The translations under genes and the position numbers were made by a program. Shown piece by piece: positions 32,287 through 44,634 of a stretch of 64,000 nucleotides of DNA (position 1 is its first letter; every line of letters begins with the position of its first letter). A model generated the notes under the pieces. That model was not told where the DNA came from. It saw only the letters and a list, made by a program, of their open reading frames with translations, and did no database searches. This DNA is from Manduca sexta (taxonomy: Eukaryota; Arthropoda; Insecta; Lepidoptera; Sphingidae): the NCBI RefSeq assembly GCF_014839805.1, contig NC_051119.1, forward strand, positions 8,115,245-8,179,244, given 5' to 3'.

Positions 32287-32679
32287 TAACAGTCAAATTA
32301 TTACAACTTTTATCTAAATCATGACTTGCGTTGTGTCAACTCTTATAGGTTTAACTTTAGCAACGTGTGTTTTGGATTTCGCCTTTAATTCTTATTTTTA
32401 CAGAAACATAAAAACCAGGCTGTTAATAAAAGACCGAAACTGTGTTGCTAGGAAAAGATGCACTTTCATTTTTTAATTAGTGAACTCAATTGAATGGTAA
32501 TAAAGATAAGTGCAGTTGATTGCGCGTAGGCGGTGTTGCATGACACTTTTATCTTAAACTAAATTAAATAAATAACGTTTACTGTTAACCACTGTTAAAC
32601 GTGGTAAACTTTTACTGTAGTACATTGACATATACAGTAGCTAAATGAAGAAACATATATTTTTAAATGAAGCCCAGTG
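32287..32679. other. No feature recognised
   Basis: AT-rich DNA; a short run of gttaaccactgttaaacgtgg is a minor direct repeat. Confidence 0.4.
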
Positions 32680-32830
32680 GCGTAACGTCCTAACAACAAT
32701 CTACCGGCTTCCTTTTTAGGTTTATTTACGTTTATCTTTGTTTTCAACATGGTATGTTAACTAAGACAATTTTTTATTTGCCTCGGGATACTTATTGAAA
32801 AATATCGCCCTTCGCCATTGATAGCCAGGT
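32680..32830 (-). repeat. Family M fragment
   Basis: taccggcttcctttttaggt and atcgcccttcgccattgata match 2160-2340. Confidence 0.4.
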
Positions 32831-33102
32831 ATTAATGTATTAATGTACGAATGAAACGTATTAAAGTAATAAACAGTGCAACTTGTTTGTTCGTAAAACA
32901 TAATTGGGGTATCAAAAAAAGATATGTTAATTCAGTCTATACTAATGGAAATGTAAGAGTAACTCTGTCTGATACGGTTTCACGGCTACACGACTAAACC
33001 AATTTTGATGACATTAAGTGCGAAGGATATACTCCATGAAAGTACGAAGGCAATTTTTTTATTCAACACACACTAAAATCCATGCAGACAGATTTTACTG
33101 AA

Positions 33103-33315
33103 TTGTATTTTATATCCGCCTAGATACGACCATTGACACACGGTGTTAAAACCCATCATAGTGGCCCACGTAAGTGTGCTGAATTCCTGAATCAGCCTGT
33201 GTATATCCGGTTCCAACAGGCCGGCATATATGTGTCGACTGTCGAGGGATAATCACGTTTCGTCAGTCGACATTCTATTAGAGTCCATTCCACTTAGCAT
33301 AAAAATGGTAAAGCC
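33103..33315 (+). mobile_element. Retroposon D copy
   Basis: ttttatatccgcctagatac, aaaacccatcatagtggccc, tccggttccaacaggccggc, gtcagtcgacattctattag. The 3' end is decayed and the poly(A) lost. Confidence 0.7.
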
Positions 33316-33579
33316 ATGAGCAAAAGTATTTTGTGGTCATCATATTGTTTATAGATATCATAAAGACGAACGCCATTATCAAACAGAAGTTTCTTCACGA
33401 GCAAATATCTTGAGTATTTCCATGACAATTTACCTCAACGTAAAAATTCTTGTTCGATTAAATGAATGCGGGAATGTAGTATTTAAGGAAAAATACCGAT
33501 CTACTGCACGTGTCTAATGTTAAAGCAGGCAGGGAGTGTTTCGATATATTTAAGCTCGTTATTGTATGGCTTATACACT

Positions 33580-33995
33580 CCTATTACACCTGGAGGTGTA
33601 GGCAGAAGTACAACTAGAGCACTAGTATTGGTCAAGCGTGTTTCTTCCCATAATACAATAGAGGGTAGACTTAAGCGGAATTATCGCCATAATGGGAACA
33701 TTTTTATATTGCTTTGAATGACGAGACGAGCGTGCCGTTCGTCTGATGGTAAGCGATACGATCGTAAACAATAAAAACAGCTAACAAATTGAATTACAAA
33801 GTTGTTTTGTATTCCACTGCGCTTGTCATTCTGAGACTTGAGATGTTAAGTCCTCTGTCCAGTAGTTACACTGGCTACAATTTAAAAATTCCAGACTCCG
33901 GGCTGTTACTGAGTAGAAAATCCGATATCACTACACGAACCTAAGATCATACCACAGCAACCGTATTGTAATACAACTATGCCAATAAGACAGTC
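33580..33995 (-). mobile_element. SINE family C split by family B
   Basis: Minus-strand C: the 3' part at 33580-33695 (acctggaggtgtaggcagaa, tatcgccataatggga), then the 5' part at 33890-33995 (attccagactccgggctgtt, caactatgccaataagacag). Family B (33706-33882) lies between at the point where C should continue. Both parts are diverged. Confidence 0.6.
33706..33882 (+). repeat. Family B repeat, inserted in SINE C
   Basis: gaatgacgagacgagcgtgc cgttcgtctgatggtaagcg, tattccactgcgcttgtcat, gttaagtcctctgtccagta, ending cactggctacaattta. It is 3'-truncated relative to 58870-59180. Confidence 0.65.
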
Positions 33996-34486
33996 AATTA
34001 TTAAATACATGAATTGGAAACTAAGTACTTAATCGCCGAGTGATATAAAAAAAAACTTGTTAATGCATTTATATCCACTTAAATATAAACACAAAATAAA
34101 TTTAAGTATTAGTACCAAATTACATTCGAAAGGTCACGTAATAAAAATAAGAAAGGAGGTTGCATGACTTCCGTCCATGAAGTCACAATGTCAGCGTAAT
34201 GGAACGTGTGCGGCCGGCGTTAGGGCAAGGAAAGGGCATTACGTTTCCCACAGTAAAGCTTGAACTACCGGTTGATTTTGTGAGACATAACGCCTAGTCA
34301 AGCCTTCTCGTGATATAGATTGGTAGTAGCCTTAGCAAAGTAATAGAATTATATTAGTTACATTTTATATAATAGAGTTTTAACATTACTGCCGTCGCTG
34401 CAAAAATAAATTTGCAGTGAACCTAATTATTACTTATATATAATGCTACATTTTTATTTTCTACTTGATTTATTTGCCTCGTGACA
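33996..34486. other. No feature recognised
   Basis: A GC-richer patch (gtgtgcggccggcgttaggg) lies near 34,210; otherwise AT-rich. Confidence 0.35.
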
Positions 34487-34771
34487 TCTTACTAATATTT
34501 TAAATGCGAAAGCTTGTGTTAATATTTGTATGTTTGTAAGATGTAAACGCATATAAAACTTAACGGATTTCGATGGATTTTGGCACATAGGTAGATCATA
34601 TCTTGGATTAACACGTAGGCTACTTTTGATCTCGGTGTTTTGCTCCCATGGGAAATAATGATATTTGTAATTTGATTGTTTTATATATATGGCGTTGTTG
34701 ATACAGTATTTTAGACACTTTTGTAGGGGAAACGACTTTTGACGCGGATGAAGCCGCGAGCAATACCTAGT
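34487..34771 (+). mobile_element. Non-autonomous Helitron, complete
   Basis: TCTTACTAATATTTTAAATG at the 5' end, cgcggatgaagccgcgagca atacCTAGT at the 3' end; A precedes, C follows. The 128-codon frame on the other strand is a shadow of this element. Related interior at 41740-42000. Confidence 0.7.
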
Positions 34772-36576
34772 CTTACATAAAACCGACAATTGCTTCATTT
34801 CAATTACAGGTAATGAAAGGTATAAGAAAAAAGAATTCACACCTTGTTGCCGTCTTTTCTCATGTGTCTGGGATAAGTTGAAAGCGTTTGCGCGGCGCCT
34901 TATTATTTTTTATACGAGACGATCAAGTCACTGGTAGGGCAATGACTGCTCATAAACTCATAAACAGCCGATTCCAACAATTCTAACCACTAACTATGGT
35001 AAGAATTAATCACTCAAAATTACTTATCTGTAAGCATGTTAAACTTTATTCTGATTGGTCTATTGTGACTATTGATCTGACGGTAGCGGTTATAACTCTT
35101 GTTAGTTAAAGCACTCTTTGTGTAGTGCACATTCCAAGCATGTAGTGTGGCGCCGAAGTCTAATGACATAGCAGTGATTGACATGTAATTATATCGCGCC
35201 GATATCTCCGAAGATATCCGACACACACGACATAGATTTATACGTTGATCTGCGGAACTAATCTCGTGTGCACCACACAAAGACTGTATTAATGGTCTGT
35301 ATAATTTAGTTTCTACCGAGGACGTCTGATATTCTTACCGGTACGAAGTAGATATATTATGGAGCCAAATTTAAGGTCTAAGTATGTTAAAGAGCTCTTG
35401 AAAGGACTTTAATATTTTCTAAATTAATTTTTAGACTGGCCATTAGCAATTAGTTCCTTTGAAAGTGAATGATTGCCAGAAATCACGTTAATATGAAATA
35501 AAATGTGTCTTATTATTTAGGTGTTAAAACTCGGATTACTTTACGCTAATAGTGCGCACGTTACACTAAAACTATGACTAATATCTATTCCGATTAATCG
35601 GTAATAAATCGTGTCGGAAACTTCCTAGTTTCCATAGCCTAAATATACTATTCAATGCGTATAGTAGACATTGATTCCCGGTGCATCTGACGGCATTTGT
35701 CAAATACTAACGTGTGTACAAGAAACATTGCTAGGGTTGGCAACGTTCTAAAAAATATAAATTAAGTTTTTAGTAAAAGATTTTGCGTATAGCAGTATTT
35801 TGTGTAAAATTTGAACAAATACATTTTTAATTTAAAAAAATAAACATGACATAGTAACAATTTTTTTTTTCCCAGGAATTCAGTCACCGAAATACGTAGT
35901 CAAATATTTTAATTAAAATGTTGAATTATTTTACCAGCAATTAAGGAATGTACAGTCAATAACAAAAATAGCTGAACAATTTAAAATTTTCGTCTTTATA
36001 TTTTTGCGAATATCAACAATCCTTTTTCCTTTAGTAAAATTAACTTCAAATGGTTGATTAAAGAAAAAAAATAATTTCGATTGAACTTATTGTGAAAAAG
36101 CATTATGAAATTTTGAGTTATTCAACTTTTGTAGCTGACTGTACCATAATAATTACAGTAATTTAGGAATGTCGTATTAAAATTATTGTTTGGTCGATCG
36201 CCATTGTAGCATTGTTTTATTTAAATTCGTTCTGCTTCACGGTTTGATTGACTTCCTATATTATTATATGACATAAACTATAGAGCAGTATTTGTACTAT
36301 TTGGACAATGATTTCACACTTCATTCCAATTGAGAGAAACAGAAGGCTGGGGTCTTATATCTAAAACTATTTTGAGACATGTTAAACTTTAAGGTTCAAA
36401 TAATATCAGTCAAAGTATCCTGTAACTACTGGATACTTTGACAAATATCAGAATGATGAGCGCAATCTAGCTATTTAGTAGGGTCAGCAACAAAAGCAAC
36501 AAAACTTCATAAACATACAAATAATTTACATAGACAAATTATTAAATTAGATTTTTTTTAATATAAACACATTTAA
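34772..36576. other. 1.8 kb without recognised genes or repeats
   Basis: Contains a perfect 12-bp hairpin (GTCAAAGTATCC at 36409-36420, GGATACTTTGAC at 36431-36442, 10-nt loop) and a short palindrome gatatctccgaagatatc at 35,201. Otherwise AT-rich. Confidence 0.4.
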
Positions 36577-36912
36577 TCTATATATATATATATATAAAAA
36601 AGTATATATATTTCGCATGGTCATTGCATCACGCGTGAATGGATGGAACAATTTTCGTTAGTAGAAGGTTCTTATGAACGAAAAAATTAAGGAAGTTAAG
36701 GAACATTAGAAAATTTAAGAAATCTTTGTTATAATATTAATTTTACAAAACTGTCAGTTGTTTGACATTACTGTCAGCTATTGACAGAATGCCTGTATCA
36801 TAGCGCATGAGAATAATAAACACTATGTTTATAAATAATATATTTTTAAATGAACACCAATTTGAATTCAATATTCCTAGTTAACAGGACAACGTCTGTC
36901 GGGTCAACTAGT
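36577..36912 (+). mobile_element. Lep1-like Helitron, complete
   Basis: 336 bp from TCTATATATATATATATATA to caacgtctgtcgggtcaaCTAGT, with host A before and T after. The interior has catcacgcgtgaatggatgg, gttcttatgaacg and caccaatttgaattcaatat. No Rep/helicase. Confidence 0.8.
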
Positions 36913-37374
36913 TAAATATAAAATAAAATTAAATGTAATTTGGCAACCCTATTCTAGGAATCTGGGTCGCGGTCTAATCTTAGCGGGTTCGCAGTAGTGC
37001 ACGAACTATAGCTTTCCACTATAAAACTGGCGAAACTAAATTAACCACAATGGCTTTCTCTACTCGGCTCCTGTCTGACATTGCTAATTAAAGTTTTGTT
37101 GCTTCCACGTCAATAAACCTAAGGTTATAAGGTCTTGAATCATGTTGGTCCAAGGTTAATTATATTCCAACTCTGTTTATATCCACTGTTCATTACAATG
37201 ATTTGAAAGCTAGAAAGGTGATCATCAAAATGAAAATAGTTTTCGGATGTTATTACGGTTGATTTGATTTTCCTCCCGAGGTTTTTGGACTAAAAATTTT
37301 ATTTTTTTTATATTTCTCACACCCAGTCATTACAGAACTATTCCAATGCGACAATGTGAGACATAAAAAAAATA
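36913..37374. other. No feature recognised
   Basis: Mixed composition, no supported feature. Confidence 0.4.
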
Positions 37375-37715
37375 TTTTATTAGGCACCGACTTCAAAATT
37401 AGTAACCAGTACATAGGTAATACGGAATTAATTTCTGTTTATTGTTAAAAAAAAATATTTTTTCCTTTTTTGTGTTAGTAAAAATCAATATACATTGACA
37501 GCATAGTTGACATCATTTTAAGAGTTTTTTCATATATTTTAGAAGTCAAGGATCCAACAACAATGAAATTTACATGGGACAAGGGAAGCACCAGATTTCA
37601 AATGAAAAAAAATATATCAAAATCGGTTCATCCAGTCAAGAGTTCTGAGGCAACAAACATAAAAGAATACATTTGAATTGAGAACCTTCTCATTTCTTGA
37701 AGTTGGTTAAAAATG
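37375..37715 (-). mobile_element. Family N element, near complete
   Basis: Left end gcaccgacttcaaaattagt; right end gagaaccttctcatttcttg aagttggttaaaa, which is the inverted form. The interior includes aaaatcggttcatccagtca and gggacaagggaagcaccag. It is a fold-back-ended repeat with no ORF. Confidence 0.6.
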
Positions 37716-38042
37716 AGCGGGCACAACGATCGGGCAGTATTTTATAAAACATTTTCGCAACTTAAATTCTACAGTCGAATTCCTGGCCACATTGACGGGC
37801 GACAATTATCACCAAATATGTATTTTGGCACTTATTACGAAATAATTGTGTTAATTGAAACGCGGTTCAATTAAACTAGAATTTCATTTATGTAATTTTC
37901 TATAACGAGGCAAAATTCTTAATGAGTTTTACTTATATTGACAAACTGAATGTTTTATTTAGCTTTGTCTGTTGCAACTTAAAAGATCTTTTGATTCTTT
38001 TGTTCTATTTGATAGGCAATGGGCCGAAATATTTATACACTA

Positions 38043-38300
38043 GATATGTACGGATTTTTTTATACGGGTAAACCACAGTGACCCCACTAATGATAAGTGG
38101 AGTGGGGTCCAATAGAGTGTCGACTGACGAGAGATGATTACCCCTCGGCAGTCGACATATTTATGCCGGCCTGTTGGAATCGTATACACACAGGCTGATC
38201 CTGGAACGCACACTTACGTAGCCTCCCATAGCAGTTTTTAACACCTTATGTACATTCATCGCTATTCGGGTGGATATAAAATATATGCTTCCACCAGCTA
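38043..38300 (-). mobile_element. Retroposon D copy
   Basis: Minus strand with the 3' end as poly(T) then atacggg (38050-38063), gtcgactgacgagagatgat, atttatgccggcctgttgga, cgctattcgggtggatataa. Confidence 0.75.
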
Positions 38301-38754
38301 AGTATGAAAGAAAAGGAGAAGGACTACTTATGTTTTGAAAATAATAATAAATACTTAGTAAAAGTATTAGAATACGGAATATGTAAAATTAGAATTTAGA
38401 TTATCTCATTTCAAAAACGCATTTTGAATATAGAATGTCTTTGTACGCACAATAGGCTGTATAATTTAGATCCTTTGTTTTATCAATAAAAGCGGATCGT
38501 TAATCAGGCGGAAGCGAGACAGACAAATTGCTACGCTCCAGTTAGGACGCGTTCTCATGTCTAGCATTACACTGACAGTCAAATGCCAAGGAACGCGTCG
38601 ATATATATCGATAATGGACGGTTTCGAACAATCATTTTCAAATTAAAATCCAGATGTAATTATGTGTGTAATCGGTGAGTCTATTTGGGTGGTGTTCTAA
38701 GTAGGGGAGATTAGCGGGTAAATGTTGGAAAGGTAAATCAGAGAGAAAAATGTA
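38301..38754. other. No gene recognised
   Basis: A GC-richer stretch (38,495-38,630) with gaacgcgtcgatatatatcg is unshared. Function unknown. Confidence 0.3.
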
Positions 38755-38955
38755 CAGCCTCTATGTCGCAACGGTAAAAATATTTTCCTCACTCTTCTCT
38801 ATTCTTCTTTTTGATTAATATCGCTGCGGGTACCGAGTAATTAGAGATCCCTCAGACTCGCCGACCTTCACCGATCAGTGTCGTTATATGCATGCCACTG
38901 CCGATCCTGGCTTACAGGAGGTTCAGTGGCGGTTGTGAGGGTGCGGTAGTCTTAT
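38755..38955 (+). repeat. Family L repeat
   Basis: ctcagactcgccgaccttca, atgcatgccactgccgatcc and tggcttacaggagg match 31075-31270. Confidence 0.5.
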
Positions 38956-39935
38956 ATCCCACAACAGTGAGGAATCTTTCCTTTACACATTTTAAGTATG
39001 TTGCAGAAAGGGTATGGTATAGTTTTTACTACCACCTGTTTATCATCAGATGGTAATACATCTGCGGGATTTAATCCCGAACAAATCCCGCAAATGTCGT
39101 GTTATAAGAACAAAGTGTTGTCCTGATCTTAATAAAAAATAAATGACCAGTCTCAATTGCTTAATAACAAACTAAGACGCTAAGGGTGTTAAGCCTGGTG
39201 GTGTACAATATAAATTTATAATGTAATATAGTTTTCGGACTGCAATACCACAGAATATACGAAAGTCTTTTTGTCTTGGTCTTCCGAGGTACTTTTATCT
39301 AACTCAAGCTATTAATACTATAAAACTAAATAATCCAAAAACTCGATTTACGTCGCTGTCTTAATTTTACACAATTCGCGCATAACTTAGACCATCGTCT
39401 AACCGTAACAACCATGTATTCCAAATATCAATATGTTACAAAAAGTGACATTTGGCAGAGCCCCTTAAATCCTTGCTATTACCCAATACAAATGTCAGAT
39501 TTAATATCATTGGCCTTTCTGTCCGTGTAATTTAGTAATTACATACTATTTGTTTGCTAAACGTATCATATTTTTTGCATTATGATATATGGTTTCCATT
39601 GCATCTCGCATAGTTATAAATCATTATGTGATTAAGTTTATTTTTTGCGTTCGCAGAATATCTTAGGTTCGGAATCTAACGTCAATTAATGCGGCGTAGC
39701 TTCCACGTAGAAGCCGAGCAAAAACATAATGCCGTAAATCATCTAGGAATTTTAAATGACAGAGGTTTTCGAGAAATAGTTTTCTTACTAAGGAGGAAAG
39801 ATATTTTATAGGTTAGACATTTAAAATGGAATTTTAAGAAAAAGGTCTTAGTGTTTTGTGTTTGAATGGTAGGAAATTGTTTATTTACGAGTCAATGTAT
39901 TATATTTAAGAGTCAATATATTTGTAATACTAACT
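38956..39935. other. No feature recognised
   Basis: About 1 kb AT-rich DNA; 39,010-39,110 has ctgcgggatttaatcccgaa caaatcccgcaa, short inverted and direct GGGATT repeats. Confidence 0.4.
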
Positions 39936-40060
39936 TTTTCGCGGCTTCGCCCACCTGGAATTTGCTTCAGGAGAATTAAAAATAGTTAATGTTCTTTCTT
40001 GGAGTTTAAACTTTATCCGTACCAAATTTCATGAATGTCACAAGCGTAGTTAAGCTGTGG
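39936..40060 (-). mobile_element. Helitron 3' fragment
   Basis: tcgcggcttcgcccacctgg followed by aatttgcttcagg and taccaaatttcatgaatgtc, as in the 3' half of 31992-32286. CTAGT has decayed. Confidence 0.45.
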
Positions 40061-40149
40061 AAGGAACAAACCGAGTTATTTTTACCAATAACATGACTTT
40101 GTAACCGAAGTATTGATTCCAATTAGTTCATTTCTCTTTTCTTAACTTG

Positions 40150-40530
40150 TGTTACGTTAATTGGCCTAACAAGGGTTAGCTTATCCAAGCACACTGGACG
40201 TTCGGGTGGGTGATTTAGACGATCGCAACTCGAAAAATTAAGTGACTATGCTGAGGATAATCCATTAACGAGCAACAAACCTCGGCTCAAGACAGTCACT
40301 GCGAGAGAATGGAGACATCAGCGTTTAGGGAACATAGTTTGTGAAATAAAGAGCTGTGAGAAACCAGAAGAGATCATCTATACAATTAGGGATTTTATAT
40401 ATTTTTGAAAATGACTTTGTCTTTCACGTCTGAGCAATAGAACATCGTCATCGTCAGAAGTTCTTCTGCTGAATGTAGGCCTTTCATAAAGATTTCATTT
40501 CATCCAGCGAGTTGCTGGGACCTTTATAAT
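40150..40530 (-). pseudogene. RTE-like LINE 3' region (family K plus C-terminus), decayed
   Basis: gttagcttatccaagcacac, gttcgggtgggtgatttaga and ctcaagacagtcactgcgag are shared with 50830-51010. To the right, the minus strand reads agcaactcgctggatg...ggcctacattcagcag, the end of the LINE ORF also seen at 48541. Multiple stops. Confidence 0.45.
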
Positions 40531-40852
40531 GTCGTCTTTTCAGTGTATACGTGTATATAATGCAATATATTATATCACTGAGCATAAATTGATTCTTGAG
40601 TGCATACTGTAATCTTCACGTGCGCACACGCATCAACTGGTTGTAAAAGTTGATCCGCCCAGCGCGTCGATATCTCTGACTCTTAGTTCCGACTGCTGTC
40701 ACGACAAAAAATATTTCATCTAATGATCAGTGTACTAATTGTAAATTTATAAAGTACTATATATACTAATGTCTCGGGGAGGTGTGTGCGGAGTGGACTT
40801 CATACTTTGGGTTTCTATGTGGGCTTATAAATAGTTTTTTGTCGGTTCCTGT

Positions 40853-41290
40853 GTTGGCTAGGGTTATATTAAAAAAAATATTTTGATATCTTGAAAAGTG
40901 CGTGAACACCGGTAATTTTGTATCAGAAGGAGCTAGGGTACCTTAAAAAAATATATTTTGAAATCGTGAAAAGTGAGTGAACACCGGTAATTTTGTATCA
41001 GAAGGGGCTAGGGTACCATAAAAATATATATTTTGAAATCGTGAAAAGTGAGTGAACACCGGTAATTTTGTATCAGAAGGGGCTAGGGTACCTTAAAAAA
41101 ATATATTTTGAAATCGTGAAAAGTGAGTGAACACCGGTAATTTTGTATCAGAAGGGGCTAGGGTACCTTAAAAAAATATATTTGGAAATCGTGAAAAGTG
41201 AGTGAACACCGGTAATTTGGTATCAGAAGGGGCTAGGGTACCTTAAAAAATATATTTTGAAATCGTGAAAAGGGAGTGAAAACCTGTGAA
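40853..41290 (+). repeat. 75-bp minisatellite, about 6 units
   Basis: The marker tatcagaagg recurs at 40921, 40996, 41071, 41146 and 41221, exactly 75 bp apart, with a diverged first and a partial last unit. Unit content: ggctagggtacc, A/T-rich middle, gaaatcgtgaaaagtgagtg, aacaccggtaatttt. Central units are almost identical, so the array is young. It is preceded by ggcttataaatag (40824, TATA-like) and followed by aataaa signals at 41340-41355. Confidence 0.9.
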
Positions 41291-41397
41291 AGCGGACGCA
41301 CGGAGTGGCATGGTCGTGAAATAACGACCAAGCTCCTTAAATAAAGATTTCAATAAATATCTCAGTGTCGAGATTGGTGATTTTAAAGAAAACAATT

Positions 41398-41600
41398 GTA
41401 ATTTTTCTCTTTTCTGTGAGTCATATTCTGTAGTTTATACCTTGAACTGATTTTAAAAAGAGCAACACCAGAGTTTCTTGCCCGTTCTTCTCTGGTGAGA
41501 ACTGCTTTCCGAACTGGTAGTAGAGTTAATATTGACGGAATTAAAATAATTATACATTATTTATAGGTGCAAATAAATTATTTCATTTCATCTCAAGTTA
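41398..41600 (+). mobile_element. LINE 3' end fragment
   Basis: aaaaagagcaacaccagagt ttcttgcccgttcttctctg, ggtagtagagttaatattga cg and the tail aaataaattatttcatttca look like the 3' UTR of a common Lepidopteran non-LTR element. No ORF is left. Confidence 0.5.
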
Positions 41601-41739
41601 TGGTGCACATCTAAAAATATCCCGTTGGTTGATATTGTGTTTAGACTCACATTTCCGCGTTTAGACAAAAAACAACTTTATTTGTTGATCAAATTTTGTA
41701 TCATAGAATATTTTTAATTGGAAATTTGTAATTGTTTAT

Positions 41740-42045
41740 ATTGGAATTAAACGGAAACCGATCAACAGATTTGTATATTGGACATGCAGATAGATCATAT
41801 CCCATATTAATATGTAATAGGCTAGTGTTTATACCGATATACTAGAATCTCTCTCTCTGGTGAGTTCCTCATATCTGAGGATCGTGGTCAGCATCTGGAG
41901 CGGATGATCTATCTCCACCGGTTTTTATCCGATATATTAGACATTTCTGCTTTATTGCAAGCAAGCAGAGCCGCACCAATTACTAGTGAAAAATATAATA
42001 CTTTGACACGGTCTATCGCTTGAACCGATGAAGCGGCTACGACGA
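41740..42045 (+). mobile_element. Decayed Helitron interior, interrupted
   Basis: gtatattggacatgcagata gatcatatcccatattaata and ttagacatttctgcttta parallel 34580-34735. It is interrupted by an 87-bp insert at 41842-41928. Confidence 0.4.
41842..41928 (+). mobile_element. 87-bp insertion with 8-bp TSD
   Basis: ctagaatctctctctctggt gagttcctcatatctgagg ... ctatctccaccggttttta is bracketed by ccgatata at 41834-41841 and 41929-41936, and is absent from the related element at 34487. The class is unknown; possibly a short LINE or SINE end. Confidence 0.5.
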
Positions 42046-42560
42046 AATAAGATATCAACAACTATTTCATAATTCTTTCAATTTTTTTCAATCAGATGCT
42101 ATGCGTATCAACTTATATGCATTTTTCTTCTGAATATCGCTGGCTTATTTACAAGGTCCTTTGTTAATTGTTACTTATGTTGCAAATTTATATTGAAGTT
42201 TTCATGTTGGTAAAAAATAGAAAAGACTACAATTCAAATGGTATATAATATGCAGGAAACAACATTTTTTTAAGGCTTAATTATAGATTATTGGCGACAA
42301 CAGGTTAAATCATTGAGGCTGAATATCGTACAACTTGGCTCAATATCAATGCAGTCTACGTGTCATCAAATCGTTTATTAGACGTCCATAACAAGATGTA
42401 TTTCATGGACTAAGATATAGAGCTCTCGCTGCAATACTTTGCTTTGTGGAAGTTCGTGCCGAGTTTATAATATTTTTTTTTTTTATTATATTTGGGTGGC
42501 TCACAGCTATCAAAAACAGACAAATATAGGACGGAATGAATACAATATATAAGCCAATTA
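42046..42560. other. No feature recognised
   Basis: AT-rich DNA. Confidence 0.4.
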
Positions 42561-42912
<352 letters not shown>

Positions 42913-43239
42913 TAGTATATCTTGTAGGTACTATATTAATGCCCGCAATGTCGTCTGCGCGGACTTAGCGTCTGTCTCAAGCCGTAACATAACGACGCAA
43001 CACGGTGATATGAGTATATTTTTAATTAAATAAAAAAATAATATCTTTTGTGTCTATGGGTAATTTTTTATGATGTAAACACCTAATGTTACTCAAAATA
43101 AGGTTCATACTTTTCAGTGAAAATATTTGTAGTGCAATGAGCACATTTTGCGTGATGCGCACACAAGCACGCAGTCCACGATTTTGTTATATTTGTAGAA
43201 ATTAGCATCGATATTATCTTTACATATAATATAATTTCT

Positions 43240-43481
43240 TTCTATCTATGTCTGTACATAATAAACAATGAAGAAACTGTATCTACTGTATCTAAACTGT
43301 GTCTATATGTTTGTACACGCATCACGCAAAAACTACTGAATGGAATTGAATGCAGTTTTAATCGATGTATTGCTAGAGGTGTAGCTTAAAGTATCGGCTC
43401 AGTTTTATATCGCTAAAATAAAGCAGGACTTTTATGCCCAAAAACTTTTTCACGCGGGCGCATCCAGCAAAAGCTAATAAG
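43240..43481 (+). mobile_element. Helitron-like repeat (pair of 14225)
   Basis: gtctatatgtttgtacacgc atcacgcaaaaactactgaa, gtattgctagaggtgtagc, ttcacgcgggcgcatccagc aaaagctaataa. The end resembles GCTAGT with one base changed. Confidence 0.5.
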
Positions 43482-44634
43482 AGAATATTATTTAAAATTG
43501 TACGCATTATCTCAATAATATCAGGGAAAACCATTTACAAAATGTAAATTATAGAAATACTAATAAACAGAGTGGATAGCTGGTTCTAATGTCACCGTAA
43601 ATCTGTATACATGAACAGAATTCGCCGTGTCAAACACAGCGGTGGTTTCTCTAACACGACTCCTACAAACAACCGCTTGATTAATTACTTTCTCTCTTAC
43701 TTTATGATGGTTATGGCTTTATCAATTTAAACCTTACTACAACAAGTCTAGTGTTGTTTTCATTTGCTTTCGTGAAGGGATTCCCTATAGCCCGCTACCT
43801 GACTGACGCCCAAGCATGCGTTCCGTCTTCGTAAAGATATTTTTGCATTTTATATAGTACAATCAATCTGGAGATATAGTTAATGGTCATTGTTAATATC
43901 ATTAAATTAAATTAGGTTTTATTTAGGGTTGGTTTAGAAAAACCAGATAAAAATTATTCGTAGTGTAAGGTAAAAATTACAGCTGCATGTATAAAGTTGT
44001 TAATTTGTCTTACTTTTATATTCCGTCAGGTTATAATTTTGATTGATAAATTTTATCTCAAGATTAAAATATTAGGCCTTAGAGATAAGAAATAAACAGC
44101 GTAAAAGGAAAACTGAGTCAATGCCTCGTTCCTTACACTATCCAATTGTAATAAATAAGACAACTAATTTACTTATAACCAAACTGTTCACAGCATTAGA
44201 CAATAATAAAATATATTTAAAATATAAGTGTGAATTATTTCAATAAAAATCAAACTAAGTATATCTTTAATTTGGCAAAAATAATAATTTTACAATGTTA
44301 TATTAATTATTGGGTCACTCAAACAATTATTTTCGAATTCAAATGCTTAAAATTGAAATATTTATAATACATGTATATAACATAGTTTCTTATTAGTTTT
44401 GCTATCTCTTTATCCTATTTTCCTCATACGAGATAAATTTCGAAGAAGTCATTATAACATAAGTTTCTGCTGTTAATCAGGCGAGATCTCACAGAACAAG
44501 GTAATACTTAACGATACCATCTATACGTCATTTCGGCGCGATTCACTACACGTGTGGGTGAGTCACTTGTGCTCTACTTGGGAATGACGGATTGCGTGGA
44601 ACCAATTATTGAAGATTGAATCGCCTTTTTGGTT
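43482..44634. other. No feature recognised
   Basis: Very AT-rich except 44,480-44,600 (acgtcatttcggcgcgattc; cacgtgtgggtgagtcactt), which leads into the small ORF at 44635. Confidence 0.35.

Noticed and set aside
34454..34840. 128-codon minus frame
   Set aside because: It is the reverse strand of the Helitron at 34487-34771.
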